A stretch of 64,000 nucleotides of DNA from the NCBI GenBank assembly GCA_900319905.1, contig ONQB01000036.1, positions 1 to 64,000 of the forward strand, read 5' to 3'. The notes below the pieces were generated by a model. The model worked only from the letters and a program-made list of their open reading frames with translations, had not been told where the DNA came from and searched no databases. Each line of letters opens with the position of its first letter. The stretch's first letter is position 1. Shown in pieces: positions 43,246 to 52,334 of this stretch. The translations under genes and the position numbers were made by a program. The stretch is from an uncultured Prevotella sp. (GTDB lineage: Bacteria > Bacteroidota > Bacteroidia > Bacteroidales > Bacteroidaceae).

Positions 43246-45723
43246 CTATTTCACACTCCACTCGAAGATGCCGCAAGAGAACTGCTCAGGCTGCTTGAAT
43301 TCGAGTTTCACGGCTTTCGTCTTTATCTCGTTGAAGTTGACGGTGCAGGCAGCACCTTTCTTTGTGGGATAGGCGTCGGCTCCTGTGACAGGCTGCCACT
43401 GTCCGTTGTTGTCCTGGTAGTACACCTGCCAGCTGTCGGGCACCTTGCATCCGCCCCATGGCTGGTCGTCGTACCAATAGACCGTGCACGACTTCACCTC
43501 CTTGGCCTCGGGGAAGGTGTAGGTGACCCATTCAGTGGAGTTCTTCTTCGGCCACCAGTGGCAGTAAGGGATGGAGCGGTCGTTCTCGTCGGCAGGCACG
43601 AGGCCGTCGGTGATGCTCGTAGGTGCGGGCACCCTTGATGAGAACGCCACCTTTGCCATGGAAGCCAGCGTGGCGGGAGCGGCCGGACGGGCGGCCGAGA
43701 CATCCTGTGGCAGCCATACCTTCATGTTGCCGTTGCCGCGATGGGCCCAGGCAAAGTAAGGAATGAGCTTCAGGCTCACGTCTTGTGTCGACAGACTGCC
43801 GTTCTTGGTATAGGCCAGCGTCTGTGCGGGCGTTGTCAGCGTCTCGACGACCAGGTCCTTGTACTGTGTGAGGCGGTGCTTCAGCGAGTCGGCGATGAAC
43901 GCATCGTAGGGCATGGTGCCGAGCGTGAACACAGGCTGACGGTTCATGAGCACGTTCATGATGTTGAAGTTGTTGTCGGGCCACTCGGCAGCGTAGACAA
44001 TAGGCCCGCGCTCGATGCTGATCTGTCCGCGGTCGGCCACCACCTTGTTGTTGGCTCTCACCGTGCGCACATCCATGTCGAAGTGCACGCGCACCACGTC
44101 GCCCTTCTTCCATTTGCGGGTGATGGTGAAGTAGCCGTCGTCGGTGAGCTGCCCGTCAGTCGGTTGACCGTTGACCGTGATGGTGTAGCCCAGGCGCTTG
44201 CCGTCGGTGTAGTAATAGAGGTCGGAGGGCACCGGCTGCCCTTTCACCCATCCGGGGATACGTATCTTCATGCCGAAGCGGCCGGCGGCGTTGCCGTCGA
44301 CCTTGATGGCGATGTCGCCGTCCCACGGATAGCGTGTGGTCTGACTGAGGGCCACCTTACGGCCTGCCACGTCGAGGCTGGCGCTGTTGCTCAGGAAGAG
44401 GTTGACAAACACATTACGGTCCTTGACGGCATAGACATAGCCGGGCAGTGACGGAAGGAAACGGCAGATGTTGCTCGGACAGCAGGCGCAGCCGAACCAG
44501 GCCTGGCGCTGGTGCTGACCCATGCTCTCAAGCGGGTTGGGATAGAAGAAGCCGCCGCCATCCATCGACACGCCGTCGATGAGACCATTGTAGAGCGTGC
44601 GCTCCAGCACGTCATAGTACTTGCTCTGTCCGTGGAGCAGGAACAGACGGTAGTTGACATACACGTTGCCGATGGCGGCGCAGGTCTCGTTGTACGCGCT
44701 CATGTTGGGCAGCTCATAGTTCTTGCCGAACGCCTCGCCGTTGCTTGTGGCACCGATGCCGCCCGTGATATAGAGCTTCTTGGTGACGATGTTGTCCCAG
44801 ATGCGGTCGATGGCATGGATGTACGCTGTGTCGCCCGTGAGCGCGGCCACGTCGGCCATGCCCGCATACATATAGGTGGCGCGGACGGCATGACCCACGG
44901 CCTCATCCTGCTCGATGACCGGCTTGTGGCTCTGCGAGTATTCGCTCTTGATGGCCGTCTTGCCGCGGTAGTCGAGGAAGAACTTCGCCTCGTCGAGATA
45001 CTTCTTGTTGCCCGTGACGAGATAGAGCTTGCAGAGGGCCATCTCCGCGATCTGATGACCGGGCACCACGCAGGCCTGTCCCTTGTTGGGTCCCACCTCC
45101 TTGACCACGCAGTCGGCATAGCGGATGGCGATGTCGAGGAACTTACGGCTGCCGGTGGCCTGATAGTGGGCCACGGCTCCTTCCACCATGTGTCCGAGGT
45201 TGTAGAGCTCATGGCTCAGGTCCTCCTCCTTGCTCCAGCGCTTGTCGCCGGCCCAGGGGTGAGGATGGATATAGTTCTGCGTGCGGGCCGTGTAGAGGTA
45301 GCCGTCGGGCTCCTGAGCCGTGGCGATGATGTCGAGCACCGAGTCGATGTAGTGTTTCAGCTTGGCGTCGGGATAGGTTTGCAGGATGTAGCTCGCGCCC
45401 TCGATGGTCTTGTAGGGATCGGTGTCGTCGAAGCTGTAGGGCATGAGCTTGGCCACGTTGTACTTGTCCGACGGGTGCTTCATGTTGTCAGCCGCCCGTT
45501 CGAAGTTCTTGTAGCGGCCTTCGGTCTCGCACTTGCTGAAAGCCAGTGGGATGGTGACCTTGCGCGAGGTCTCCAGCCGTTGTCCCCAGAACGTATTGTT
45601 CATGATCTTTACCGATGTAAACGGCACCGGTGTGATGGGATAGCCTGCCGAAGCCGGTTTCTTCTGTGCGTGGGCAGGCAGCAGGGCCAATGCCGCAAAA
45701 GCGATGGTGATGATGTGTCTCAT
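43246..45723 (-). CDS. Family 127 beta-L-arabinofuranosidase
   Basis: This exo-enzyme removes beta-L-arabinofuranose. A signal peptide (1-20, ending AHAQ) sends it to the periplasm. Catalytic and zinc residues match those known from Bifidobacterium HypBA1: Glu330 in TSNGEAFGKNY (acid/base), Glu346 and Cys348 in AYNETCAA, and Cys414-Cys415 in FGCACCPSN. The C-terminal region (about 650-825) has an extra beta-rich, discoidin-like domain (VKSCTVYWYDDQPWGGCKVP, split at YDDQPWGGCK; PDSWQVYYQDNNGQW). It begins eight bases after the GH97 stop, so the two form an operon. Confidence 0.95.
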   Translation of the reverse strand: MRHIITIAFAALALLPAHAQKKPASAGYPITPVPFTSVKIMNNTFWGQRLETSRKVTIPLAFSKCETEGRYKNFERAADNMKHPSDKYNVAKLMPYSFDDTDPYKTIEGASYILQTYPDAKLKHYIDSVLDIIATAQEPDGYLYTARTQNYIHPHPWAGDKRWSKEEDLSHELYNLGHMVEGAVAHYQATGSRKFLDIAIRYADCVVKEVGPNKGQACVVPGHQIAEMALCKLYLVTGNKKYLDEAKFFLDYRGKTAIKSEYSQSHKPVIEQDEAVGHAVRATYMYAGMADVAALTGDTAYIHAIDRIWDNIVTKKLYITGGIGATSNGEAFGKNYELPNMSAYNETCAAIGNVYVNYRLFLLHGQSKYYDVLERTLYNGLIDGVSMDGGGFFYPNPLESMGQHQRQAWFGCACCPSNICRFLPSLPGYVYAVKDRNVFVNLFLSNSASLDVAGRKVALSQTTRYPWDGDIAIKVDGNAAGRFGMKIRIPGWVKGQPVPSDLYYYTDGKRLGYTITVNGQPTDGQLTDDGYFTITRKWKKGDVVRVHFDMDVRTVRANNKVVADRGQISIERGPIVYAAEWPDNNFNIMNVLMNRQPVFTLGTMPYDAFIADSLKHRLTQYKDLVVETLTTPAQTLAYTKNGSLSTQDVSLKLIPYFAWAHRGNGNMKVWLPQDVSAARPAAPATLASMAKVAFSSRVPAPTSITDGLVPADENDRSIPYCHWWPKKNSTEWVTYTFPEAKEVKSCTVYWYDDQPWGGCKVPDSWQVYYQDNNGQWQPVTGADAYPTKKGAACTVNFNEIKTKAVKLEFKQPEQFSCGIFEWSVK

Positions 45724-45731
45724 ATTTCAGG

Positions 45732-47699
45732 TCATTTAATAAGCTTAATAACAAATCCGCCACCCTCGGCGAGCGCTATCTTCAGGCTGCTGCCCTTGTG
45801 TATCCGGGCCTTTGAGAGGCGGTAGTCCTCGGCATCGTGGTTGGCGTTGATGCCGTCTTGCAGGATGAGAGCTCTGTAGGTGACTCCCTCCTGAAGGAAG
45901 GGGAAGGTGAGCGTCACCTCGCGGCTGTCCCAGTTGGTTTGTCCGCCCACATACCAGTTGCCGTCTTTTTCCCGTGCGGTGACGATGTATTGTCCGATGC
46001 GTCCCTGTACGACCTGTGTCGTGTCGAAGACCGTGGGCAGCGATGCGATGAAACCGGTGTAGGTCGTGTCGGCCTCATAGTTGGTCGGACTGTCGGCAAG
46101 CATGGTGAAGGGAGAGTCCTGCACGACATAGCAGGCGGCCTGGTGGCAGCGCGTGCCCATGGAGACGGGTTTGGTGTAGCAGGCGTGCCAGTCGCGACGG
46201 GTGCCGTTGCGCATGGCTCCGGGTGTGAAGTCAACCTGCCCGGCCATCATGCGTATGTAGGGGAAGGTGACGTCATAGAGGGGCATGTCGGTGCGGGCGT
46301 CGGTCCAGCGGCTCTCTTCCATTCCGAACACGCTCTCGTAGTTGAGGATGTTGGGATAGGTGCGGTTGAGCCCCACGGGCTTGTAGATGCCATGGAGGTC
46401 GAGGATGAGGTGATACCTGGCGGCGCACTCGGCAAGCCGCTCGACCATCTCGACGGCCGTCTGGTCGTCGCGGTCCATGAAGTCTACCTTGAACCCCTTG
46501 ATGCCCAAGCCGGCATAGTGCCGGCAGATGGTCTCAAGGTTCTCGTCCATGACATTGAACACGGCCCACAGCACGATGCCCACTTTCTTGCTATTGGCAT
46601 AGGAAATGAGGCTGGTCAGATGGATGTCGTCAATGGGTTGGAGTATCGTGCCGGCTTTGGAGTCATACCAGCCCTCGTCCAGCACCACATATTCCAGATG
46701 GTGGTTGGCGGCGAAGTCGATATAGTATCTGTAAGTTTCGTCGTTGATGCCGGCCTTAAAGTCGACGCCTTTCAGGTTCCAGTCGTTCCACCAGTCCCAA
46801 GCCACCTTTCCGGGCTTTATCCACGAGGTGTCACCTATCTTGTTGGGTCGTGCCAGCGCATATACCAGGTTGTTGACCGGCATCTGACAGTCGTCGGTCG
46901 AGACGGCGAGGATGCGCCAAGGGTAGGTGCGGGGTCCCTTTGACTTGGCGATATAACCGGCTGTCTCCACTACATGTGTCATGTGCCGGTAAGGGTAGTA
47001 GGCCATCCGGCTGGGGTAAGGAGCGAAGACCGCACTGAGCCGGTCGTCCTCCGCTTTCACCCACATGTTGGGATAGCTGACGAGGTCGCTCTCCAGCAGG
47101 GTTATCTTGGCCGGGCCGCAGTCGACCGTTGCCGGCAGGAAGGCAGGCAGGTCCTTGGCCGAGTCGAGCGGCGTCTGGTCATAGACATTCTGAAACGCCA
47201 TGGCAAAAGGTTGCTTGGGCGTCGTGGTGTAAGCCAGCCACGCCGTGCGCTGCTTGCCAAACCGGTAGTCGGCCGTTTCGCTCTTGATGATGGTCTCTCC
47301 CTTTCGGCTGGTGACAAAGCGGTAGGCGACGCCCTCGTTGTAGGCGCGCACCTGCAGGGAGAAGCCCCTGCCCAAGGGGAGCACCAGTTGGTTGTAGTCC
47401 TCGGTGAAGCTGCGCTGCCGGTAGAAGGGTGCCGTGATGGTCTCGTGATGATGCGTCACCGTCGCCTTGCGCGGCGGACGGCTGCCCTTCGCACCTGCCC
47501 CGATGACCGTCCCGTCCTGGAGGGTCAACCCGATGGACGAGGGCTGGAGGATGGACTGACCATTATAAATAAGGTGGAGCTGGCAGCCATTGTCGTGGGC
47601 AATGACAGCGGTGAGTCTTCCGTCCGGCGAACTGACCTGTTGGCCAAACGCCGCAAGGACCACTTGGAAAAGGAAAAAGAATGAGAGAAACTTCTTCAT
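45732..47699 (-). CDS. Family 97 glycoside hydrolase, retaining alpha-galactosidase type
   Basis: The protein has a signal peptide (ending AFGQ, residue 20), an N-terminal beta-sandwich and a catalytic barrel with KVAWDWWNDWNLKGVDFKAG, YVVLDEGWYD and GIKGFKVDFMDRDDQ. Asp406 sits where the nucleophile of the retaining enzyme BT1871 (Asp415) lies, and Glu455/Glu461 match its Glu464/Glu470, with the same offset of nine. That places it with alpha-galactosidases rather than inverting SusB-like alpha-glucosidases. I chose ATG 47699 (MKKFLSFFF) as it starts the signal peptide. It is first in an operon with GH127. Confidence 0.92.
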   Translation of the reverse strand: MKKFLSFFFLFQVVLAAFGQQVSSPDGRLTAVIAHDNGCQLHLIYNGQSILQPSSIGLTLQDGTVIGAGAKGSRPPRKATVTHHHETITAPFYRQRSFTEDYNQLVLPLGRGFSLQVRAYNEGVAYRFVTSRKGETIIKSETADYRFGKQRTAWLAYTTTPKQPFAMAFQNVYDQTPLDSAKDLPAFLPATVDCGPAKITLLESDLVSYPNMWVKAEDDRLSAVFAPYPSRMAYYPYRHMTHVVETAGYIAKSKGPRTYPWRILAVSTDDCQMPVNNLVYALARPNKIGDTSWIKPGKVAWDWWNDWNLKGVDFKAGINDETYRYYIDFAANHHLEYVVLDEGWYDSKAGTILQPIDDIHLTSLISYANSKKVGIVLWAVFNVMDENLETICRHYAGLGIKGFKVDFMDRDDQTAVEMVERLAECAARYHLILDLHGIYKPVGLNRTYPNILNYESVFGMEESRWTDARTDMPLYDVTFPYIRMMAGQVDFTPGAMRNGTRRDWHACYTKPVSMGTRCHQAACYVVQDSPFTMLADSPTNYEADTTYTGFIASLPTVFDTTQVVQGRIGQYIVTAREKDGNWYVGGQTNWDSREVTLTFPFLQEGVTYRALILQDGINANHDAEDYRLSKARIHKGSSLKIALAEGGGFVIKLIK

Positions 47700-47722
47700 A
47701 CGGGCTCTTATGATTGGTCTTG

Positions 47723-47730
47723 CAAAAATA
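47723..47730 (-). promoter_or_regulatory. Putative -7 element of the GH97-GH127 operon
   Basis: The minus strand reads TATTTTTG followed by CAAG, 23 bases before the GH97 ATG. The 205-base space also holds the divergent promoter for the gene at 47905, so a regulator bound here could control both directions. Confidence 0.45.
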
Positions 47731-47858
47731 CACAATTGATTGGTCAATCCATTGGAATTGTGTCTAATTTATCAAAAGAATCGTCTAACGGAAGGCTGCT
47801 GGACGATAATTTCATCAGCTTTGGACTAAATTACCACCGTTGTTTTGTTATTTGAACT

Positions 47859-47866
47859 ACATTTGC
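47859..47866 (+). promoter_or_regulatory. Putative -7 element of the GH146-like gene
   Basis: TACATTTG followed by CAAT, with TTG 15 bases upstream, stands 38 bases before the ATG at 47905. Confidence 0.5.
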
Positions 47867-47904
47867 AATCACATCAAACATCGTAGTACATACTCGCAAT
47901 TTAT

Positions 47905-50775
47905 ATGAACCAACTTCTACAATCCCTGTTCATCACACTTCTGGCCGTAGCGCCGGTGCTGCCATTGTCTGCATCCCGAACCATCAAGAAGGTGGAGCCG
48001 GTGAGCGTGCAGTGTCCCGTCGGCACGTCGCCCCGTCTGCCTAACCGCTTGTGGGTGACCTATCGCGACGGCCGTGCCGAATACCGGCAAGTGCGGTGGA
48101 TGAACGCTCCGCTGACGAGCGAGGAGGACGAAGCCGATGCCCGCCGCCATCCCGCCGGTCTCAGCTACCGGCTCAAGGGCTATGTGGTGGGTGACAACAC
48201 CACCGACAACGGCTACCCCGTAGAGGCTATCGTCAGGGTGGTCGGCGAGCCGCAGCCCGTCCCCGTCCGCGAGAAGGCCGTGACGTTTCCCCTGTCGGCG
48301 GTGACCATCAACGGTGACAACCGGCTCAGCCACAACCGCGACGAGGCGATCAAGGAGATATGCTCCTGGGACGTGACCCAACAGCTCTACAACTACCGCG
48401 ACACCTACAACATGCCCACGACGGGCTACACCACTTCCGACGGATGGGACTCGCCCGACACCAAGCTCAAGGGCCATGGCTCCGGCCATTACATGTCGGC
48501 CATCGCCCAGGCTTATGCCGTGACCAAGGACCCCAAGCAGAAGGCGATACTCAAAGCCAATATCACACGCATGGTCAACGAACTGCGGGCCTGTCAGGAG
48601 AAGACCTTCGTGTGGAACGACTCGCTCGGCCGCTACTGGGAAGCGCGCGACTTCGCCCCGGAGCAGGAGCTGAAAGACATGAAAGGCACGTGGGCGGCCT
48701 TTGACGAATACAAGAAGCACCCTGAGAAGTACGGCTACGGCTACCTCAACGCCATACCCGCCCAGCACTGCGCGCTGATAGAGATGTACCGTCCGTACAA
48801 CAACTCCGACTGGGTGTGGGCACCTTACTACTCCATCCACAAGCAGCTGGCAGGCCTCATCGACATAGCCACCTACATGGACGACAAAGCCATTGCCGAC
48901 AAGGCCCTGCTCATCGCCAAGGATATGGGGCTGTGGGTGTGGAACCGCATGCACTACCGCACCTACGTGAAGAAAGACGGCACTCAGCAGGAGCGACGCG
49001 CACGGCCCGGCAACCGCTACGAGATGTGGGACATGTACATCGCCGGTGAGGTGGGCGGCATGCAGGAGAGCCTGTCACGGCTGGCCGAGATGGTCAGCGA
49101 CAAGGCCGACAGCGCCAAGCTCATGGAGGCCGCCCAGTGCTTTGACGCACCAAAGTTCTATGAGCCGCTGGCTCAGAACATCGACGACATCCGCACACGG
49201 CACGCCAACCAGCACATCCCGATGATTGTCGGTGCCCTGCGGTCTTACAGAAACAATCATAAACCTTACTACTATCATATTGCCGAGAACTTCTGGCAAC
49301 TGGTCGAGGGTCGGTACCTCTATGCCACAGGCGGCGTGGGCAACGGCGAGATGTTCCGCCAGCCTTACACCCAGGTGCTCAGCATGGCCACCAACGGCAT
49401 GCAGGAGGGGGAGGCGCAGGCCAATCCTGATCTCAACGAGACCTGCTGCACCTACAACCTGCTGAAGCTCACCAAAGACCTCAATGCCTACAACCCCGAC
49501 AAGGCCGCCTACATGGACTACTACGAGCGCGGCTTGTACAACCAGATCGTCGGCTCACTCAATCCTGACAAGTACCAGACAACCTATCAGTATGCCGTCG
49601 GACTGAATGCCACCAAGCCCTTCGGCAACGAGACACCGCAGTCGACCTGCTGTGGCGGCACAGGTTCGGAGAATCACACCAAGTACCAGCAGGCCGTCTA
49701 TTTCCACAACGACAGCACGCTGTGGGTGGGTCTTTACATGCCGACGACGCTTCAGTGGACCGACAAGCAACTGACGCTCACGCAGGACTGCACGTGGCCC
49801 GCCGAGCGGTCGGTGCTCAAGGTGGACCGGGGCGAGGGCGACTTTGCGCTGAAGCTCCGGGTGCCCTACTGGGCCACCAGCGGCTTCAAGGTGCTGCTTA
49901 ACGGCAAGAACGTGCAGAAGCACTACCAGCCCAGCTCTTACGTCACCATTCCTTACCGCCACTGGACAACGGCCGACAGGGTGGAGGTCGTCATGCCGTT
50001 CACCATTCACATTGAATATGGCATGGACAAGTTGCCGGCCGAGGTGGCCAGCGCCGACGGCACCCCGCTGAAGTCGGCATGGACCGGCGTGGTGATGGCA
50101 GGCCCGTTGTGCATGACCGGCACCGACGTAGCCACCTGGCGGCAGGCCACGCTCTCGACCGATGACATCGACAAGGCCACCGTGGTGCCTGCCCAGGGCC
50201 AGGAACCGATAACCGTGACGATCGACGGCAAGCGCTTTGAGCCCGACTACTACCGCAATGCGCACTCCACGCATTACTACCGTCTGGAGTCGGCCGGCGG
50301 TGACCGCAGCCACAACACCGTCCGGCGTGCGGACCTCACAGAACTGCAGTCACTGGTCGCACTGGCCGACAAGCGTGTCAGTGAGCAGACTCGATGGATG
50401 GGGCTGACGAAGAAGGTGCCCGACTACGCCCCATGGGCGCCTCACGGCTATGAGCGCATGCAGGAAGCGCTCGCCCAGGCCCGCCGACTCATGCAGCAGA
50501 AGGCGCGCCACCTCGATGCCGATGCCGTGGAGACCGTGACGACCTCACTCAGCAAGGCCATCAACACCATGCGTCCCGGCAATCTCGCCGAGGTGGAGGA
50601 CCTGCACCCGCTCACCACCCTGCTCCGCCGTATCGGCACGCCCGACAGCACGGCGCCCGAGTCTATGCGCAAGGCCGTCGACTATGGACAGATGGTGGTA
50701 AGGTATGTCATGGATGGCAGTGGCACCAAGGACATGATCAACGCAGCAGTGGAAAGGCTGAAGAAGGAGTGGTAG
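47905..50775 (+). CDS. GH146/GH127-clan beta-L-arabinofuranosidase with N-terminal Ig-like domain
   Basis: This 956-residue enzyme has a signal peptide (ending LSAS), a Big_4-type Ig-like domain (about 30-125: SVQCPVGTSPRLPNRLWVTY, DGRAEYRQVRW) and a catalytic (alpha/alpha)6 barrel. The cysteine/zinc site typical of this clan is present: Glu482 in GVGNGEMFRQPY, Glu512 and Cys514 in LNETCCTYN, and Cys582-Cys583 in PQSTCCGGTGSEN. The arrangement is closer to BT0349-like GH146 than to the GH127 encoded at 43246. Its stop codon TAG is itself part of the first TAGGC repeat unit downstream. The C-terminal 130 residues form a helical extension. Confidence 0.88.
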   Translation: MNQLLQSLFITLLAVAPVLPLSASRTIKKVEPVSVQCPVGTSPRLPNRLWVTYRDGRAEYRQVRWMNAPLTSEEDEADARRHPAGLSYRLKGYVVGDNTTDNGYPVEAIVRVVGEPQPVPVREKAVTFPLSAVTINGDNRLSHNRDEAIKEICSWDVTQQLYNYRDTYNMPTTGYTTSDGWDSPDTKLKGHGSGHYMSAIAQAYAVTKDPKQKAILKANITRMVNELRACQEKTFVWNDSLGRYWEARDFAPEQELKDMKGTWAAFDEYKKHPEKYGYGYLNAIPAQHCALIEMYRPYNNSDWVWAPYYSIHKQLAGLIDIATYMDDKAIADKALLIAKDMGLWVWNRMHYRTYVKKDGTQQERRARPGNRYEMWDMYIAGEVGGMQESLSRLAEMVSDKADSAKLMEAAQCFDAPKFYEPLAQNIDDIRTRHANQHIPMIVGALRSYRNNHKPYYYHIAENFWQLVEGRYLYATGGVGNGEMFRQPYTQVLSMATNGMQEGEAQANPDLNETCCTYNLLKLTKDLNAYNPDKAAYMDYYERGLYNQIVGSLNPDKYQTTYQYAVGLNATKPFGNETPQSTCCGGTGSENHTKYQQAVYFHNDSTLWVGLYMPTTLQWTDKQLTLTQDCTWPAERSVLKVDRGEGDFALKLRVPYWATSGFKVLLNGKNVQKHYQPSSYVTIPYRHWTTADRVEVVMPFTIHIEYGMDKLPAEVASADGTPLKSAWTGVVMAGPLCMTGTDVATWRQATLSTDDIDKATVVPAQGQEPITVTIDGKRFEPDYYRNAHSTHYYRLESAGGDRSHNTVRRADLTELQSLVALADKRVSEQTRWMGLTKKVPDYAPWAPHGYERMQEALAQARRLMQQKARHLDADAVETVTTSLSKAINTMRPGNLAEVEDLHPLTTLLRRIGTPDSTAPESMRKAVDYGQMVVRYVMDGSGTKDMINAAVERLKKEW

Positions 50776-51010
50776 GCGGGGTAGGCAAGATAGGCTGGGT
50801 AGGCGGGGTAGGCGGGGTAGGCGCTGGTAGGCAAGGTAGGCATGATAGGGAAAGTAGGCAGCTTGCCTACCCTGCCTACCTTGCCTACCAGCGCCTACCC
50901 TGCCTACCTCTGCCTACCCTGCCTACCTCGCCTACCTCTGCCTACCTCTGCCTACCCTGCCTACCCTGCCTACCTCTGCCTACCCCGCCTACCCTGCCTA
51001 CCCTGCCTAC
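50773..51010. repeat. TAGGC-type array 3, palindromic
   Basis: About ten GTAGGC-type units read on one strand (50773-50863), then about twenty GCCTAC units read the opposite way (50864-51010), turning at AGTAGGCAGCTTGCCTACC. It fills the gap after the GH146-like gene and could fold into a very long hairpin. Confidence 0.88.
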
Positions 51011-51050
51011 TTTTTTGCTCTCTCCTACCCGTTATTCCTTCGCTTTTTCT

Positions 51051-51058
51051 TAACTTTG
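51051..51058 (+). promoter_or_regulatory. -7 element of the HExxH-protein gene, implying a leaderless transcript
   Basis: TAACTTTG ends only four bases before the ATG at 51063, so the expected start of transcription falls on or within the start codon. Confidence 0.5.
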
Positions 51059-51062
51059 CAAT

Positions 51063-52331
51063 ATGAAGCAGCTCTTAAGTCTTATAATTCTTCTTTGTCC
51101 CTGTCTGGCCTTTGGTCAGGCAGACGGTGGCGGGCGACCGGTCGCAGCCCAAAAGCTTATCTACCTCCCCGACTCCCTTCGTCCCTTCAATCTCAACGAC
51201 GACCGGGCGGAATGGTCGTGGCGGCACAGCGCACAGACACAGAACCTGGTCTTCTTCTGGCAGCAGGGCTTCGGCAACGACCCTTACCATGCACCTGCGC
51301 TGAAGGGACAACCCATGAGTTTCAATCTCGGCAACCTGCAGGTGCGGCTGGAGCACTTCTATCATTATTTCCGCGACACGCTGCAGTTCTCGCTGCCCGG
51401 CAGTCTCTGCGACCGTTACAAGATGATGGTGATGGTCAACTACTCGCTCGACGGCACGGCCTACGGCGGTACCTATGACGACTTTATCGGGGCGCTGTGG
51501 GTGAGTCCCAACCGCATACAGGACACCAAGCTCAACGCCCTGGCCCATGAGCTCGGCCATAGCTTCCAGCTGCAGATCGTGGCCGACAAGACCGGCGAGG
51601 CATGGGGCGGCAGCGGCTTCTATGAGATGACATCGCAATGGATGCTGTGGCGCGTCAACCCCGACTGGATACACGACGAGCAATACCATTTCGACGCCTT
51701 CCGGAAACTCACCCACAAGGGCTTCCTCGCCATGGACAATATCTATCACTCACCCTACGTCATCGAGTGGTGGGCCGAGAAGCGCGGTCTGCCAAGCATC
51801 GCCGCCCTCTACCGCGCCGGCAAGGTGGGCGAGGACCCCGTGGTGACCTATAAGCGGCTGTACGGACTGACCCAACAGCAGTTCAATGACGAGATGTTCG
51901 ACTGCTACCGCCACCTGGTGGACTTCGACTTCCAGTATGCGCGGGCCAACACCCGTGCGTTCGCCTGCACCTTCGACACCCCCATGCAGTCGTTGGGCAA
52001 GGGCTGGATGCGACCTGACTCGGCCCACACGCCGGAGAACTATGGTTTCAACGCCATCAAGATGGCCCTGCCACAGAGCGGACAGAGCCGGGTGGCCGTT
52101 GACTTCCGTGCACTGTCCGACCTTGGCTATCGCTACGGATGGGTGGGCGTGACGCAGGACGGCCGCTGCCTGTATAGCAAGACGGCGTCGAAGTCACGCG
52201 GCACGCTCGTCTTCCAACTGCCGAAGAACACACCCCTCAAGGCGCTCTATCTGATTGTCATGGGGGCACCGTCGACCCACGACCTCGATCCGTCGTCGAG
52301 ACAATTCCCCTATGAGATAAAGGTGAAGTAA
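51063..52331 (+). CDS. Secreted HExxH zinc-metalloprotease-like protein (DUF6055-like)
   Basis: A signal peptide (1-19, ending AFGQ) is followed by a zincin-type core: LNALAHELGHSFQLQIVADK with HExxH (about residues 163-167), GSGFYEMTSQWMLW downstream as the likely third-ligand region, and PYVIEWWAEKRGLPSIAALY. A beta-sandwich forms the C-terminal 110 residues (VAVDFRALSDLGYRYGWVGV; FPYEIKVK). I think it belongs to the DUF6055 family, whose function is not established. Its place between a beta-L-arabinofuranosidase-type enzyme and the local regulator suggests it acts on the protein part of a glycoprotein. The regulator gene starts three bases after it. Confidence 0.78.
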   Translation: MKQLLSLIILLCPCLAFGQADGGGRPVAAQKLIYLPDSLRPFNLNDDRAEWSWRHSAQTQNLVFFWQQGFGNDPYHAPALKGQPMSFNLGNLQVRLEHFYHYFRDTLQFSLPGSLCDRYKMMVMVNYSLDGTAYGGTYDDFIGALWVSPNRIQDTKLNALAHELGHSFQLQIVADKTGEAWGGSGFYEMTSQWMLWRVNPDWIHDEQYHFDAFRKLTHKGFLAMDNIYHSPYVIEWWAEKRGLPSIAALYRAGKVGEDPVVTYKRLYGLTQQQFNDEMFDCYRHLVDFDFQYARANTRAFACTFDTPMQSLGKGWMRPDSAHTPENYGFNAIKMALPQSGQSRVAVDFRALSDLGYRYGWVGVTQDGRCLYSKTASKSRGTLVFQLPKNTPLKALYLIVMGAPSTHDLDPSSRQFPYEIKVK

Positions 52332-52334
52332 CCT

